Below, piece after piece: positions 42,957 through 52,128 of a stretch of 64,000 nucleotides of DNA (positions are counted from its first letter, which is position 1; every line of letters starts with the position of its first letter). A program made the position numbers and the translations under genes. Source of the stretch: BQJU01 sp965229635 (GTDB lineage: Bacteria > Bacteroidota > Bacteroidia > Chitinophagales > Saprospiraceae); contig OZ245894.1 of assembly GCA_965229635.1 (NCBI GenBank), forward strand, positions 4,526,001 to 4,590,000, in the 5' to 3' direction. Under the pieces are notes generated by a model. That model worked only from the letters and a program-made list of their open reading frames with translations, was not told the DNA's origin and ran no database searches.

Positions 42957-43967
42957 ATGTTACGACGCCTCTTGCTTGGTTCTCTCCTTTGTTGCGTAAG
43001 CTGTTGCCTTTATAGCCAGGATATTCACTTTTCCCAATTTTTCAATGCACCACTTCAGGTTAACCCTGCGATGACCGGTTTGTTTCCCGGAGATGTGCGT
43101 TTTGGTGCCAATTACCGCAGTCAGTGGCAAAGTGTTCCCGTACCTTATACAACGTTCTCCGGCTATTTTGATCAGAAATTTTATTTACCGATCTTAAACA
43201 ACAGTCTGATCGGTGGTGGTTTGATCTTCAACTATGACCGGGCAGGTGATGCCAATTTGAGCTGGACTCAATTAGGGATAAATGTCAATTACATCCAACA
43301 AATTGCCGAGGAACACTATCTGGCGGGAGGATTTAAACTAATGGGCGGACAGCGTGCCTTTGATCCCAACTTGCTCAATTTTGGAGACCAGTTCAACGGT
43401 GACATCTTCGACGCCAGCCAGTCAAGCCAGGAAGCACTGACCAAGTCCGCGGTAGGCTTCTTTGACCTTGGTGCCGGTGTTGCCTGGTATTTTCAAAGGC
43501 AGGACACGCGAACTTATGCCCAGACCGGCATTGCTTTTGCCCACCTAAATCAACCCCGGGTGAGCTTTTTTGATGATCAATCGGTAAACCTCAACATGTT
43601 GTTTACATTACATCAGAATGCAGTCATTCAGCTGACCGATGAAGTTGACCTGGCCATAAACTTAATGTGCCAGTTACAGGGAGCCTATAGCGAGGCTGTG
43701 GGAGTGATTGGCGGCAAATATCACCTGGAAAGCAAGGACAAAGAACCGCTGGCTATTCACCTGGGGCTGGGTTACCGAATGGGGGATGCTTTTTTCCCTT
43801 ATCTGGGAGTGGAGTATCTAAACTGGAAGGCTGGCCTGAGTTACGATATCAACAATTCGCCATTTATCGCTGCAACCAATAGGAGAGGGGGCCCAGAGTT
43901 TTCCCTATCATACATCATTGCCAAAGTAAAACCACCTGACAGATTCAAATCCTGTCCGATATTCTAG
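42957..43967 (+). CDS. PorP/SprF-family T9SS membrane protein
   Basis: 336 residues from the ATG at 42957 (MLRRLLLGSLLCCVSCC, signal peptide). A TTG-started frame from 42927 would add ten residues. Mature start QDIHFSQFFNAPLQVNPAMTG is the hallmark of PorP/SprF; GDVRFGANYRSQW and many Gly/aromatic strands form an outer-membrane barrel. PorP/SprF proteins attach or export T9SS cargo such as SprB. The PorE-like gene follows after 4 nt, so they form one unit. Confidence 0.92.
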   Translation: MLRRLLLGSLLCCVSCCLYSQDIHFSQFFNAPLQVNPAMTGLFPGDVRFGANYRSQWQSVPVPYTTFSGYFDQKFYLPILNNSLIGGGLIFNYDRAGDANLSWTQLGINVNYIQQIAEEHYLAGGFKLMGGQRAFDPNLLNFGDQFNGDIFDASQSSQEALTKSAVGFFDLGAGVAWYFQRQDTRTYAQTGIAFAHLNQPRVSFFDDQSVNLNMLFTLHQNAVIQLTDEVDLAINLMCQLQGAYSEAVGVIGGKYHLESKDKEPLAIHLGLGYRMGDAFFPYLGVEYLNWKAGLSYDINNSPFIAATNRRGGPEFSLSYIIAKVKPPDRFKSCPIF

Positions 43968-43971
43968 TGCT

Positions 43972-45954
43972 ATGAAGCATCTTTTTTTCTGTTTAATATT
44001 GATTCTCGGAACGTCTTCCACGATCTCAGCCCAATCCTTTCGCGCATTTGTAAAGGCTGGAGATCAGGCTTTGGAGCAAGCGGATTATTACGCTGCTATG
44101 TACTATTTTGAACATGCATTGAAGCGGAAGTCGGGAGATTTACCTACGCTCTATAAAATCGCTGAATCGGCACGGCTTTTTGATGCATACGAAGAGGCGA
44201 TTGACTATTATGAAAAAGTACTAAAGAAGGATAAAACCAATGCGTTCCCCTTGACCCGCTATTTTTTGGCCATGACCCATAAGCAATTGGGGGATTACGA
44301 AAAGGCTATCGAACATTTTAAAGCCTACGTAAGTCAATCAAATACCGATGCGGTACATTTGGCGAAAGCCAAAGCAGAAATTGAAAGTTGTAGAAAGGCA
44401 CAGTCGCTCATGGAAAATCCGGCTGACATTGAGGTGACCCAAATGAACAAACGCATCAATACGGCCTATTCCGAATTTGGTGCGTACCAATCGGGAGATA
44501 CCCTGTACTACACCTCATACCGCTATGATAAAGACGCCAAAGGCAATGAACCAGAACGCAAGATTTCCAAAGTGTTGATTTCTATCAGGGGAAGTAAGGG
44601 CCGAACCCTACGGCGCGATTTTAATGCGGATGAAAAACATACGGCACACACGGCTATCAGTCCGGATCAAACGCGGATCTATTATACCGTTTGCGATTTT
44701 GTAAAGGAAAGCGTCAATATCCGGTGCCAACTATTTTACCGCGAAAAGGATCGCCGAAATCGCTGGAAATCAACTGGTTTAGCCTTGCCTGCTTCAATCA
44801 ATGTGCCAGGCTATACGGCTACCCATCCATCAATTGGCTATGACTCAATATTACAAGCACAGGTGTTGTACTTCGTCAGTGACCGTCCCGGTGGAAAGGG
44901 AGGGCTCGATATCTGGTGGGCGTCCTGGGATGGGGAAAAGAAGCAATTCAACGAGCCTGAAAATCTTGCACAAATCAATACCGAAGGAGACGATATTACA
45001 CCGTTTTTTTACCAGAATACACAAACCCTATATTTCAGCTCTACGGGCTATGAGGGACTGGGTGGCTTTGATATCTACCGCAGTCAACGCTCACAACAAT
45101 GGAGTGGGGTAGAGGCGTTGATGCCACCGATCAATTCCAGCTATAATGATATCTATTATTTCCTAAACGAGGATGGAGAAACCGGATATTTGTCGTCCAA
45201 TCGGTTGGGGTCATTCTATCTGGACCGGCGAAATAAAACGTGTTGCAACGACATTTACACCTTCAAACCCAAGCCACCGCCGCCGCCCCCTGATTCAATT
45301 GATCAAACGCCGATTGAGGAGGTTCCACCGGTACAGGAACCCATTGTTGCCGAAAGGCCAAAAATCCCAGAGACATTAGAGGACTTTCTACCGTTAGCGC
45401 TTTATTTCGACAATGATGAACCCGATAAACGCACAAGGCGCACGACGACCAAGAAAAGCTACGGGGAAACCTACGAAAAATACTACGATCAAAAAGGGAC
45501 TTATCAGGAGGCTTTCGCCAATGTATTAACGGAAGACGATCAGGCGGAGGCAGAGGCACTGGTTGATGCTTTTTTTGAAGAAGAGGTCCGGCGCGGCTAT
45601 GATTTCTTATTCAAGTTTTCAGAAATTCTCCTGAAGCGACTGGAAGCGGGTGATGAGGTGGAGATTTTCATTAAAGGGTTTACCAGTCCCCGGGCACAAA
45701 GTGACTACAATCTTAGTTTGGGCCAACGACGCATCAGCAGCTTGCGCAATCATTTCGACTCCTACGAAGGTGGTGTTTTTCTGTCGTATCTTGAATCGGG
45801 GCAATTGGTCATCACCGAGCGGTCCTTTGGTGAAACGACCGCCTCACAGGAGGTCAGCGATGATTTGGCCGATCTGAGGAATTCCATCTACAGCCCGGCG
45901 GCAGCCCGCGAGCGTCGGGTGGAGATTCAGGAGATTAAGCGTACGGAAAATTAA
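43972..45954 (+). CDS. PorE-like protein: TPR, PD40 propeller, OmpA domain
   Basis: 660 residues. Signal peptide (MKHLFFCLILILGTSSTISAQ); TPR units at ~25-150 (ADYYAAMYYFEHALKRKSGD, YEEAIDYYEKVLKK, GDYEKAIEHFKAYV); a WD40/PD40 propeller at ~165-430 (SPDQTRIYYTVCDF, LYFVSDRPGGKGGLDIWWA, TLYFSSTGYEGLGGFDIYR); a Pro-rich linker with PPPPPPP at ~437-470; and a C-terminal OmpA-like domain (FIKGFTSPRAQSDYN, LSLGQRRISSLRNH, ARERRVEI). PorE of the T9SS has this set except that its carboxypeptidase-like domain is absent here. It should tether the T9SS to peptidoglycan. Confidence 0.88.
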   Translation: MKHLFFCLILILGTSSTISAQSFRAFVKAGDQALEQADYYAAMYYFEHALKRKSGDLPTLYKIAESARLFDAYEEAIDYYEKVLKKDKTNAFPLTRYFLAMTHKQLGDYEKAIEHFKAYVSQSNTDAVHLAKAKAEIESCRKAQSLMENPADIEVTQMNKRINTAYSEFGAYQSGDTLYYTSYRYDKDAKGNEPERKISKVLISIRGSKGRTLRRDFNADEKHTAHTAISPDQTRIYYTVCDFVKESVNIRCQLFYREKDRRNRWKSTGLALPASINVPGYTATHPSIGYDSILQAQVLYFVSDRPGGKGGLDIWWASWDGEKKQFNEPENLAQINTEGDDITPFFYQNTQTLYFSSTGYEGLGGFDIYRSQRSQQWSGVEALMPPINSSYNDIYYFLNEDGETGYLSSNRLGSFYLDRRNKTCCNDIYTFKPKPPPPPPDSIDQTPIEEVPPVQEPIVAERPKIPETLEDFLPLALYFDNDEPDKRTRRTTTKKSYGETYEKYYDQKGTYQEAFANVLTEDDQAEAEALVDAFFEEEVRRGYDFLFKFSEILLKRLEAGDEVEIFIKGFTSPRAQSDYNLSLGQRRISSLRNHFDSYEGGVFLSYLESGQLVITERSFGETTASQEVSDDLADLRNSIYSPAAARERRVEIQEIKRTEN

Positions 45955-46011
45955 CTATTTGGTTTATGTATTCCTAAATACTATTTTTACCTCCGGATCA
46001 AAAAGCAAATA

Positions 46012-46911
46012 ATGGCGAAATTCAGAACCGGGCACTCCCGGCAAGATACCAAAAAGAGTTCCGGAATGGTGGTCAAAGTAGGGATTTTCGGAGCCATCAT
46101 CAGTGCACTGTTTTTTGTGTTTAACAAATTCTCTGGTAATGCCTCCACCACCGACGAACCGGAGACAGAACAATACCTTCCCACGGCCCATTATTTGCCA
46201 ACCTCCACTACCGGGGCCATTGTTCAACACGATCACTATACACTTTCCTATTCCGAAGAGCACGAACAAGCCGAGTGGGTTGCGCACATGCTGACAAAAG
46301 AAAACCTGAATAAGGATTGGGTGGACCGCGAAGATAATTTCCGTCCTGATAACAAGGTGAAAACCGGGTCTTCGACCCCCGATGATTACCGTGGCTCTGG
46401 TTATGATCGCGGTCACCTGGTGCCCTCAGCCGATATGGCTTATGATCGGGCGGCGATGAAGGAAACCTTCCTGATGAGCAATATTAGCCCGCAGGCAAGC
46501 AACTTTAATAAAGGCGTGTGGCGCGAATTGGAGGAGTTGACCCGGGGCTGGGCCAAAAGATTTGACCAGCTGTACGTGGTGACCGGTCCGGTACTGACCA
46601 TGGATATCAAGGGCAGTATCGGCGATAACGAAGTGAGTGTACCGGCTGCCTATTACAAGGTCTTGCTCGATCTGGCTGATCCCGACTACAAGGGCATCGG
46701 CTTTGTGATTCCCAATGAGGTAACCTTTGAACCATTGTATAAATTTGCCACGTCAATTGATGCGGTGGAATCCCTCACGGGTATTGATTTCTTCCCGGAT
46801 TTGATGGAAGAAGAGCTGGAGGCAGAAGTAGAGGGCAATTTCAATCTGGATTTCTGGGAGTTCAGCAAGAAAAAATTCGAAGACAGAGTAAACAAGTGGA
46901 ATAACCAATAA
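46012..46911 (+). CDS. membrane-anchored DNA/RNA non-specific endonuclease
   Basis: 299 residues. A basic N-terminus is followed by one hydrophobic helix at ~20-38 (VVKVGIFGAIISALFFVF), then a linker and a NUC-family nuclease domain. The DRGH motif has His135 (YDRGHLVPSADM), and NISPQASNFNKGVWRELE holds the metal-binding Asn166 and the conserved Trp/Glu. Such enzymes cut single- and double-stranded DNA and RNA with Mg2+. The domain is expected outside the cytoplasm. The HerA-like ATPase gene starts 22 nt downstream, which suggests co-expression. Confidence 0.9.
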   Translation: MAKFRTGHSRQDTKKSSGMVVKVGIFGAIISALFFVFNKFSGNASTTDEPETEQYLPTAHYLPTSTTGAIVQHDHYTLSYSEEHEQAEWVAHMLTKENLNKDWVDREDNFRPDNKVKTGSSTPDDYRGSGYDRGHLVPSADMAYDRAAMKETFLMSNISPQASNFNKGVWRELEELTRGWAKRFDQLYVVTGPVLTMDIKGSIGDNEVSVPAAYYKVLLDLADPDYKGIGFVIPNEVTFEPLYKFATSIDAVESLTGIDFFPDLMEEELEAEVEGNFNLDFWEFSKKKFEDRVNKWNNQ

Positions 46912-46933
46912 ACTTATTTTAAACAAGCGAGAT

Positions 46934-48478
46934 ATGTCCAATCGGGAAAAGTTTATAGAAGATGTTAATAAGGGTTATACGTTTAAAAATGACTCCATTG
47001 TATTGGGGGGCGCCATGCTTGGCAAGGAAGCCATTCCCAATACCTTAGTCAAATTGCCGCTGAAAATGTTCAACCGCCACGGCTTGATTGCCGGCGCGAC
47101 CGGATCGGGAAAGACAAAGACGCTACAAATCATTGCGGAGCAGCTTTCTGCGAAATCGGTCCCGGTTTTGCTGATGGACATTAAAGGGGACTTGAGCGGT
47201 ATTGCGGTGGCCAGCGAAGGACATGCCAAAATCGATGAGCGTCATGCCAGGATTGGAATTCCTTTTGTCCCGGGTTCAAGCCCGGTAGAGTTTCTAAGCC
47301 TTTCTGAAGAAGATGGAGCCCGGTTAAGGGCAACGGTTTCAGAATTTGGACCAGTCCTGTTTTCCAAAATATTAGACCTCAATGACACCCAGGGTGGAGT
47401 GATGGCGGTTATTTTCAAATATTGTGATGACAACAATCTGCCGCTGCTGGATTTAAAAGACCTGAAGAAGGCCATTCAATACGTTACAGGAGAAGGTAAA
47501 GACGAAATTGAAGAAATGTACGGCCGAATTTCTACGGCATCCACCGGTGCTATTATGCGCAAGATTGTCGAGCTGGAGCAGCAGGGGGCAGAGATTTTTT
47601 TTGGAGAACGCTCCTTTGATGTCGATGATTTGTGTCGCCTGGATGAAAATGGCAAAGGCATGGTGTCGATTATCCGGCTGACGGACATTCAGGACCGTCC
47701 CAAGCTTTTTTCCACCTTCATGCTGCAGATTCTTGCCGAAATCTATTCTACTTTCCCGGAAGAAGGGGATTTGGAGCAACCCAAACTGGTCATCTTCATT
47801 GATGAGGCCCACCTGGTCTTTGAAGAAGCCTCCGATGCCCTGATGGATCAAATTGAGGCTATTGTGAAGCTCATTCGTTCCAAAGGGGTAGGACTGTATT
47901 TTGTTACCCAGAATCCGGCAGATATTCCGGAAAGTGTATTGGGGCAGCTCGGTCTTAAAGTTCAACACTCCTTAAGAGCTTTTACCGCCAAGGACCGCAA
48001 GGCCATCCGCCTGGCTGCACAAAACTATCCCATTACCGAATATTACGAAGTAGACCAATTGTTGACGGAATTAGGAATTGGAGAAGCATTGGTGACGACC
48101 TTAAACGAAAAGGGTATTCCTACACCACTGGTCCATACCTTGCTACGTGCTCCCCAGTCGAGAATGGATGTACTGACACCCGGAGAGATCAAGGATATTT
48201 TGGGACAATCCAGCCTGATCAGGAAGTACAATGAAGTGATCGACCGCGATAGCGCATACGAAATACTCAACGAAAAGATTGAGAAGGCTAAAGCCGAGGA
48301 ACATCGGGAGGAAATGCAGAAGCAGCGGGAAAAGGCATCCAGAACCACCAGCCGTCGTCAGGAAAAATCTACTTTTGAAAAGATCATGAGCAATACCACT
48401 ACCCGTCAGATTGGGCGTACCATTGCACGGGAATTGACAAGGGGACTTTTGGGCGTACTCGGAGTGAAGAAAAGGTAG
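46934..48478 (+). CDS. HerA-like ATPase (DUF853 family)
   Basis: 514 residues. Walker A GATGSGKTKT at 54-63, Walker B LVIFIDEAHLVFEEAS, and the sensor YFVTQNPADIPESVLGQLGLKVQH fit the DUF853/HerA-FtsK ATPase group. Some members work in DNA translocation with a nuclease; others are of unknown role. The C-terminal ~80 residues are charged and basic (RREDKS-like, SRRQEKSTFEKIM). It is 22 nt downstream of a nuclease gene that carries its own membrane anchor. Confidence 0.88.
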   Translation: MSNREKFIEDVNKGYTFKNDSIVLGGAMLGKEAIPNTLVKLPLKMFNRHGLIAGATGSGKTKTLQIIAEQLSAKSVPVLLMDIKGDLSGIAVASEGHAKIDERHARIGIPFVPGSSPVEFLSLSEEDGARLRATVSEFGPVLFSKILDLNDTQGGVMAVIFKYCDDNNLPLLDLKDLKKAIQYVTGEGKDEIEEMYGRISTASTGAIMRKIVELEQQGAEIFFGERSFDVDDLCRLDENGKGMVSIIRLTDIQDRPKLFSTFMLQILAEIYSTFPEEGDLEQPKLVIFIDEAHLVFEEASDALMDQIEAIVKLIRSKGVGLYFVTQNPADIPESVLGQLGLKVQHSLRAFTAKDRKAIRLAAQNYPITEYYEVDQLLTELGIGEALVTTLNEKGIPTPLVHTLLRAPQSRMDVLTPGEIKDILGQSSLIRKYNEVIDRDSAYEILNEKIEKAKAEEHREEMQKQREKASRTTSRRQEKSTFEKIMSNTTTRQIGRTIARELTRGLLGVLGVKKR

Positions 48479-48535
48479 GTTGCCTGGAAGAACGAACTGG
48501 ATGAATTGTTGATGTTATTCATTTCTTCCCTTTTA

Positions 48536-49117
48536 TCAATTATTCCCCTGCTCAAAGATTTGTTTTTCCTCTTCGTGGGTTCGACAGTAGGTTGACCAGG
48601 GCGTGACGCGGTACTCATTGGAGCCAAAGTAGTTGGCGATGAGCTTAAATTTCTCCGTATTCTTGTAGCCAACAATGGCCTGAATCACTTTTTGATCTTC
48701 ATCCATAAAGACAAGGGTAGGGTAGCTGAGGCGCCCTTTTAGCCACTTTTCCGCCAGCTGGTGATAGCCGCGTTTGCCATTTTTGACGTATTTATAGACC
48801 TCATCCTGGTAGCGGATATCATCTTTGTGTTCAGCATCAAACCTTACAGGATAGAAGTTTTTATTGATGTAATTGACCACATCAGGATCACGGAAGGTAG
48901 TGGTATCCATCCGCTCACACCAGCGGCACCATTCGGTATACACATCCAGGAAGATTTTTTTCTTTTCCTTTTCAGACAATTGCACAGCTTCCTCCCACGT
49001 CAACCAGTTGATTTCACCAGCTGATCGTTGCACAGGAACGGTATCCGAGACTTCCGGATCATTTAATGAAAGAAGACTTGAAAGGAATAATAATGCAATG
49101 GCACTTAAGAATTTCAT
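48536..49117 (-). CDS. secreted thioredoxin-like protein
   Basis: 193 residues from the ATG at 49117 (MKFLSAIALLFLSSLLSL, signal peptide). The domain has INWLTWEEAVQLSEKEKKK, then IFLDVYTEWCRWCERM with a CRWC pair, TFRDPDVVNYINKNF, and SYPTLVFMDEDQKVIQ with the cis-Pro. This is the DUF255-like branch of periplasmic thioredoxin-fold proteins that reduce or isomerise disulfides. A frame extension to 49165 adds 16 residues before the signal peptide. Convergent with the HerA-like gene. Confidence 0.82.
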   Translation of the reverse strand: MKFLSAIALLFLSSLLSLNDPEVSDTVPVQRSAGEINWLTWEEAVQLSEKEKKKIFLDVYTEWCRWCERMDTTTFRDPDVVNYINKNFYPVRFDAEHKDDIRYQDEVYKYVKNGKRGYHQLAEKWLKGRLSYPTLVFMDEDQKVIQAIVGYKNTEKFKLIANYFGSNEYRVTPWSTYCRTHEEEKQIFEQGNN

Positions 49118-49200
49118 GCTAATACGCTTTTTACAAATTACATCTAAGAAACAAAGAAGCGCCATTCATTATGGCTTCCTGAGGGTACTTTAAACAAAGT

Positions 49201-50232
49201 TTAACTATTTCTATAAATTTTTAAGACATCGGCTCCGATGGGCAGGCTTTGTGCCGCTGTGACAGGCAGTTTAGGTGAGGAGATACCTTCCGATAAATTG
49301 GCCATTCCGGTGATGACCCGTGCCTCGTCCCAGAGGTTGGCATCAACAAATTGCTGTAAAAGCATGGCACCCCCTTCCACAAGTAAATTGCTGATTTTTC
49401 TTTGGTACAAATCCTCCATAATCGCCGAAGGAAGGTTGGAAAAGTCCACTTTTTTGTATTCAATCTGACGCTCCACTTTACTGACTGAGGCATTGTAGAC
49501 CAGGGTAGGGGAGCTTTGATCAAAAATGGCCAGGTCGGCCGGTAATTTCAGTTGCCTATCGATCACAATCCGCAGGGGAGAAGAGCCAAAATAGTGCCGG
49601 TTAGTGAGTGATGGATTGTCTTTTTGGGCAGTAGTGGTGCCGATTAGGATAGCATCCACTTCGCTTCGCCATTTGTGTACCAGACGCCTGCTGTAGGCAT
49701 TGGAAATCCAGAGCTGTTCACGGTCCGTACGAGCCATATAGCCTTCAGCGGTTTGTGCATATTTTAGAATGGTAAAGGGGCGTTTTTTTAATACAAAAAC
49801 CCTGCGGGCAATACTGAGGGCTTCTCCTTTTTCCTTGAGCACATTGGTGATGACTTCAACGCCAGCTTTACGCAATAGGTCTACACCCTTGCCGTGAACT
49901 TCCGGTGTAAAATCAAGACAGGAAATGACCACTTTGGGGATTTTATGCTCAATAATCAGGTTGGTGCAGGGAGGTGTATTGCCGTAGATGCAACAAGGCT
50001 CCAGGGAGACGTAAATGCAGGATTGGGAGAGGAGATGACGATCTTCCGGCACTACGTTGGCTACAGCATTGACTTCAGCGTGTGCGGTACCGTAGCGGGC
50101 ATGATACCCTTCGCCGATGATGCGATTGTTGTGCACGATCACCGCCCCCACCATAGGATTGGGGGAGACCGCACCTGCACCCAGTCGGGCTAAATCAAAG
50201 CTTCTATGGATGTAGTTTTCGTCCAGATTCAT
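49201..50232 (-). CDS. ribD: bifunctional riboflavin biosynthesis deaminase/reductase
   Basis: 343 residues. The N-terminal cytidine-deaminase domain has HAEVNAV and PCCIYGNTPPC for zinc binding; it deaminates the pyrimidine intermediate. The C-terminal reductase domain (~150-343) has RPFTILKYAQTAEGYMA, WISNAYSRRLVHKWRSEVDA, LRIVIDRQLKLP and NLLVEGGAMLLQQFV. Together they give the second and third steps of riboflavin synthesis. No other rib gene lies next to it. Confidence 0.94.
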   Translation of the reverse strand: MNLDENYIHRSFDLARLGAGAVSPNPMVGAVIVHNNRIIGEGYHARYGTAHAEVNAVANVVPEDRHLLSQSCIYVSLEPCCIYGNTPPCTNLIIEHKIPKVVISCLDFTPEVHGKGVDLLRKAGVEVITNVLKEKGEALSIARRVFVLKKRPFTILKYAQTAEGYMARTDREQLWISNAYSRRLVHKWRSEVDAILIGTTTAQKDNPSLTNRHYFGSSPLRIVIDRQLKLPADLAIFDQSSPTLVYNASVSKVERQIEYKKVDFSNLPSAIMEDLYQRKISNLLVEGGAMLLQQFVDANLWDEARVITGMANLSEGISSPKLPVTAAQSLPIGADVLKIYRNS

Positions 50233-50345
50233 TGTTAGATTTGAAATTATTCGTCAAATAACCAACAAATACACCGTAAATTTATTGAATGTCAACTGTT
50301 TTTTAAAAAGGCAATTTTTTGGCCGAAAAGGCTTAAACATTTTTT

Positions 50346-50353
50346 TATATTTG
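50346..50353 (+). promoter_or_regulatory. putative -7 promoter box of the AP2 gene
   Basis: TATATTTG matches TAnnTTTG exactly. A TTTG-like TTTTGG lies ~24 nt upstream. The leader to the GTG start would be ~120 nt. Confidence 0.33.
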
Positions 50354-50475
50354 GCAAAGGCTGTATATTTAGGAACAAATTTTCCACCGCGTAACTCTCG
50401 ACAGAACAATTCCTTTGAACCATATTACCCCAAACTCGTAGCAACAGTAAAATTGTTCACCATAAATCAAAGAGC

Positions 50476-51027
50476 GTGTTATACAAAGTCAAACTGAAGA
50501 ATGCTGATGAGGAGGTATTGCTTGATGACAAGGTATATGAATACCTGACAAGTGATCCCTACCTGGTCAAAGTAGACTTCATAAACAACCTGAGGCGGCA
50601 TTCGAGCGGGTGTGCGGTCTTTCAGAAAACCTGGAAAAAAGCAGACGGCGGGTACAAAACGGAAACCATCTATTTGCATAAATTAATTGCAGAGAAGTTT
50701 CTGGCAACCGACAAAACGGGAAAGAAAAATCTGGTTGGTGCAAAAAATGGCAACAAACTGGATTGCAGACTGGAAAATTTGGCCTATCGTTCCCGTTCTG
50801 TAGCAAGCCGTAAACGTAAAACCAGCAGTAAGGTTGGGTACACGGGAGTATACAAAGAGAACAACCGTTACCGTGCCGTGATTTCAGTCAATCGTAAATC
50901 AGTGCACATCGGCATGTTTTCGACCGCTGAAGAGGCAGCGATGGCCTACAATAAAATGTCGCGTGAATTGTACGGAGATGACGGTAAAATTAATGTCATC
51001 AAGCCCAAAAAAGGAGAGGAGGATTAA
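50476..51027 (+). CDS. stand-alone AP2/HNH-type DNA-binding protein
   Basis: 183 residues with a GTG start; no ATG is near. Residues ~1-50 are a beta-rich start of unknown fold. Residues ~60-110 have an HNH-like layout (YLHKLIAEKFLA with His68, KNGNKLDCRLENLAYRS), but the catalytic set is incomplete. Residues ~115-172 are an AP2 DNA-binding domain: GYTGVYKENNRYRAVISVN, VHIGMFSTAEEAAMAYNKMS. AP2 domains of this type are common in HNH homing endonucleases; here no mobile-element gene is next to it, so a regulator or a stray endonuclease derivative are both possible. Confidence 0.75.
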   Translation: MLYKVKLKNADEEVLLDDKVYEYLTSDPYLVKVDFINNLRRHSSGCAVFQKTWKKADGGYKTETIYLHKLIAEKFLATDKTGKKNLVGAKNGNKLDCRLENLAYRSRSVASRKRKTSSKVGYTGVYKENNRYRAVISVNRKSVHIGMFSTAEEAAMAYNKMSRELYGDDGKINVIKPKKGEED

Positions 51028-51061
51028 CCAGAACACGATCCTCTACAGCCAATATTTGCAC

Positions 51062-51751
51062 CTAAAATTCTGAATTCTTCACCGCCCTCGTCATTTCTCT
51101 TTTCCCAGGAGGGCCGGGAAGCGCTTCTACTGTAAAACCAAGGTTTTTCAGTATCCTTTTAACGCTTCCTTTTGCACAATAGGTGACAAGTATCCCGCTG
51201 TTTTTCAGAGCATTATACATGATTTCAAGTACGGGCTTTTCCCAAAGTTCAGGTTGAGCATTGGGCGCAAAAGCATCAAAATAAATGACGTCAAACGCCG
51301 AAGCAAAGGTTAATTCCTCAAATCGTTGTTGGGTCTTGGTAAAGACAAATTCCGGCAAGATTTGATGAGGTGTTTCCCAAGGTAGTTGATGCATTTGGTA
51401 AAAACGCTCGGAAAGCAACTCAGTACTTTGAAGCACTTGCGGATAATTGAGACTGGCTGCTTCTTCCGCACTGATCGGGTAGGCCTCTACACCGGTGTAG
51501 CGAATGGAGAGCTCTCTTTGCTGCACCTCCAAAAGTGTCAGGTAGGCATTTAAGCCCGAGCCCCAACCGATCTCCAGAATATCGAGCGATTTTGATTGCA
51601 GTGCCTTGGCGTGCAATCCCGACTTGATGAACACGTGCATTGATTCCTGAATGGCACCGTACTTTGAATGATAGCTTTCGCCAAACTCCTTCGATACAAT
51701 GGAGTGGGAACCATCCTGCGTTTCAAAGATTCTGGAAGTGCTCATAATCAT
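51062..51751 (-). CDS. mnmD: tRNA 5-methylaminomethyl-2-thiouridine methyltransferase MnmD
   Basis: 229 residues. The SAM-binding motif is ILEIGWGSGLNAYLTLLE, followed by VIYFDAFAPNAQPELWEKPVL and GILVTYCAKGSVKRIL, the MnmD (MnmC N-terminal half) pattern, ending LPGPPGKREMTRA. It methylates the wobble uridine of some tRNAs. The FAD-dependent MnmC C-terminal half is not fused. It follows ytxJ by 23 nt. A second ATG is at 51745. Confidence 0.88.
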   Translation of the reverse strand: MIMSTSRIFETQDGSHSIVSKEFGESYHSKYGAIQESMHVFIKSGLHAKALQSKSLDILEIGWGSGLNAYLTLLEVQQRELSIRYTGVEAYPISAEEAASLNYPQVLQSTELLSERFYQMHQLPWETPHQILPEFVFTKTQQRFEELTFASAFDVIYFDAFAPNAQPELWEKPVLEIMYNALKNSGILVTYCAKGSVKRILKNLGFTVEALPGPPGKREMTRAVKNSEF

Positions 51752-51774
51752 ATGATGAGGCTGGAAGTAATTGA

Positions 51775-52125
51775 CTATACTGACAGCCCTTGAAAAATAT
51801 TCGCTAAAGCGGGAACGGTAATATCGAGGTGAGAAGCATGATAAATACAGGTACCATCCTTGATGAGTAGCAACTGCGGTGACTCATGCTGCACCTGAAA
51901 AGTATCAGCGATCAATTGTGAAACCGGCCGGTAGGCGATTAAGTCCAGGAAATAAACCTCAACTTCTTCTTCGGGGAAGTACCATTCATTTTTCAGCCGG
52001 AATTTTGCAATAGAACTAATGGAGCAGCGTGTGCTGTGTTTGAAGATCGCACAGGGAACTTCCCGGGATCTCTCAATAATGGCTTCGACCTGTTCGGGCG
52101 AAGTCACATAATTCCAATTGAGCAT
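51775..52125 (-). CDS. ytxJ: bacillithiol-system protein YtxJ
   Basis: 116 residues, thioredoxin-like. The active-site region FKHSTRCSISS has a single cysteine, and FQVQHESPQLLLIKDG holds the cis-Pro segment. YtxJ is linked by family to bacillithiol, the low-molecular-weight thiol of many Bacteroidota and Firmicutes, as a monothiol bacilliredoxin-like protein. It is in a tight three-gene run: the small lipoprotein at 52129-52296 ends 3 nt before its ATG, and mnmD follows after 23 nt. Confidence 0.9.
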   Translation of the reverse strand: MLNWNYVTSPEQVEAIIERSREVPCAIFKHSTRCSISSIAKFRLKNEWYFPEEEVEVYFLDLIAYRPVSQLIADTFQVQHESPQLLLIKDGTCIYHASHLDITVPALANIFQGLSV

Positions 52126-52128
52126 ATT

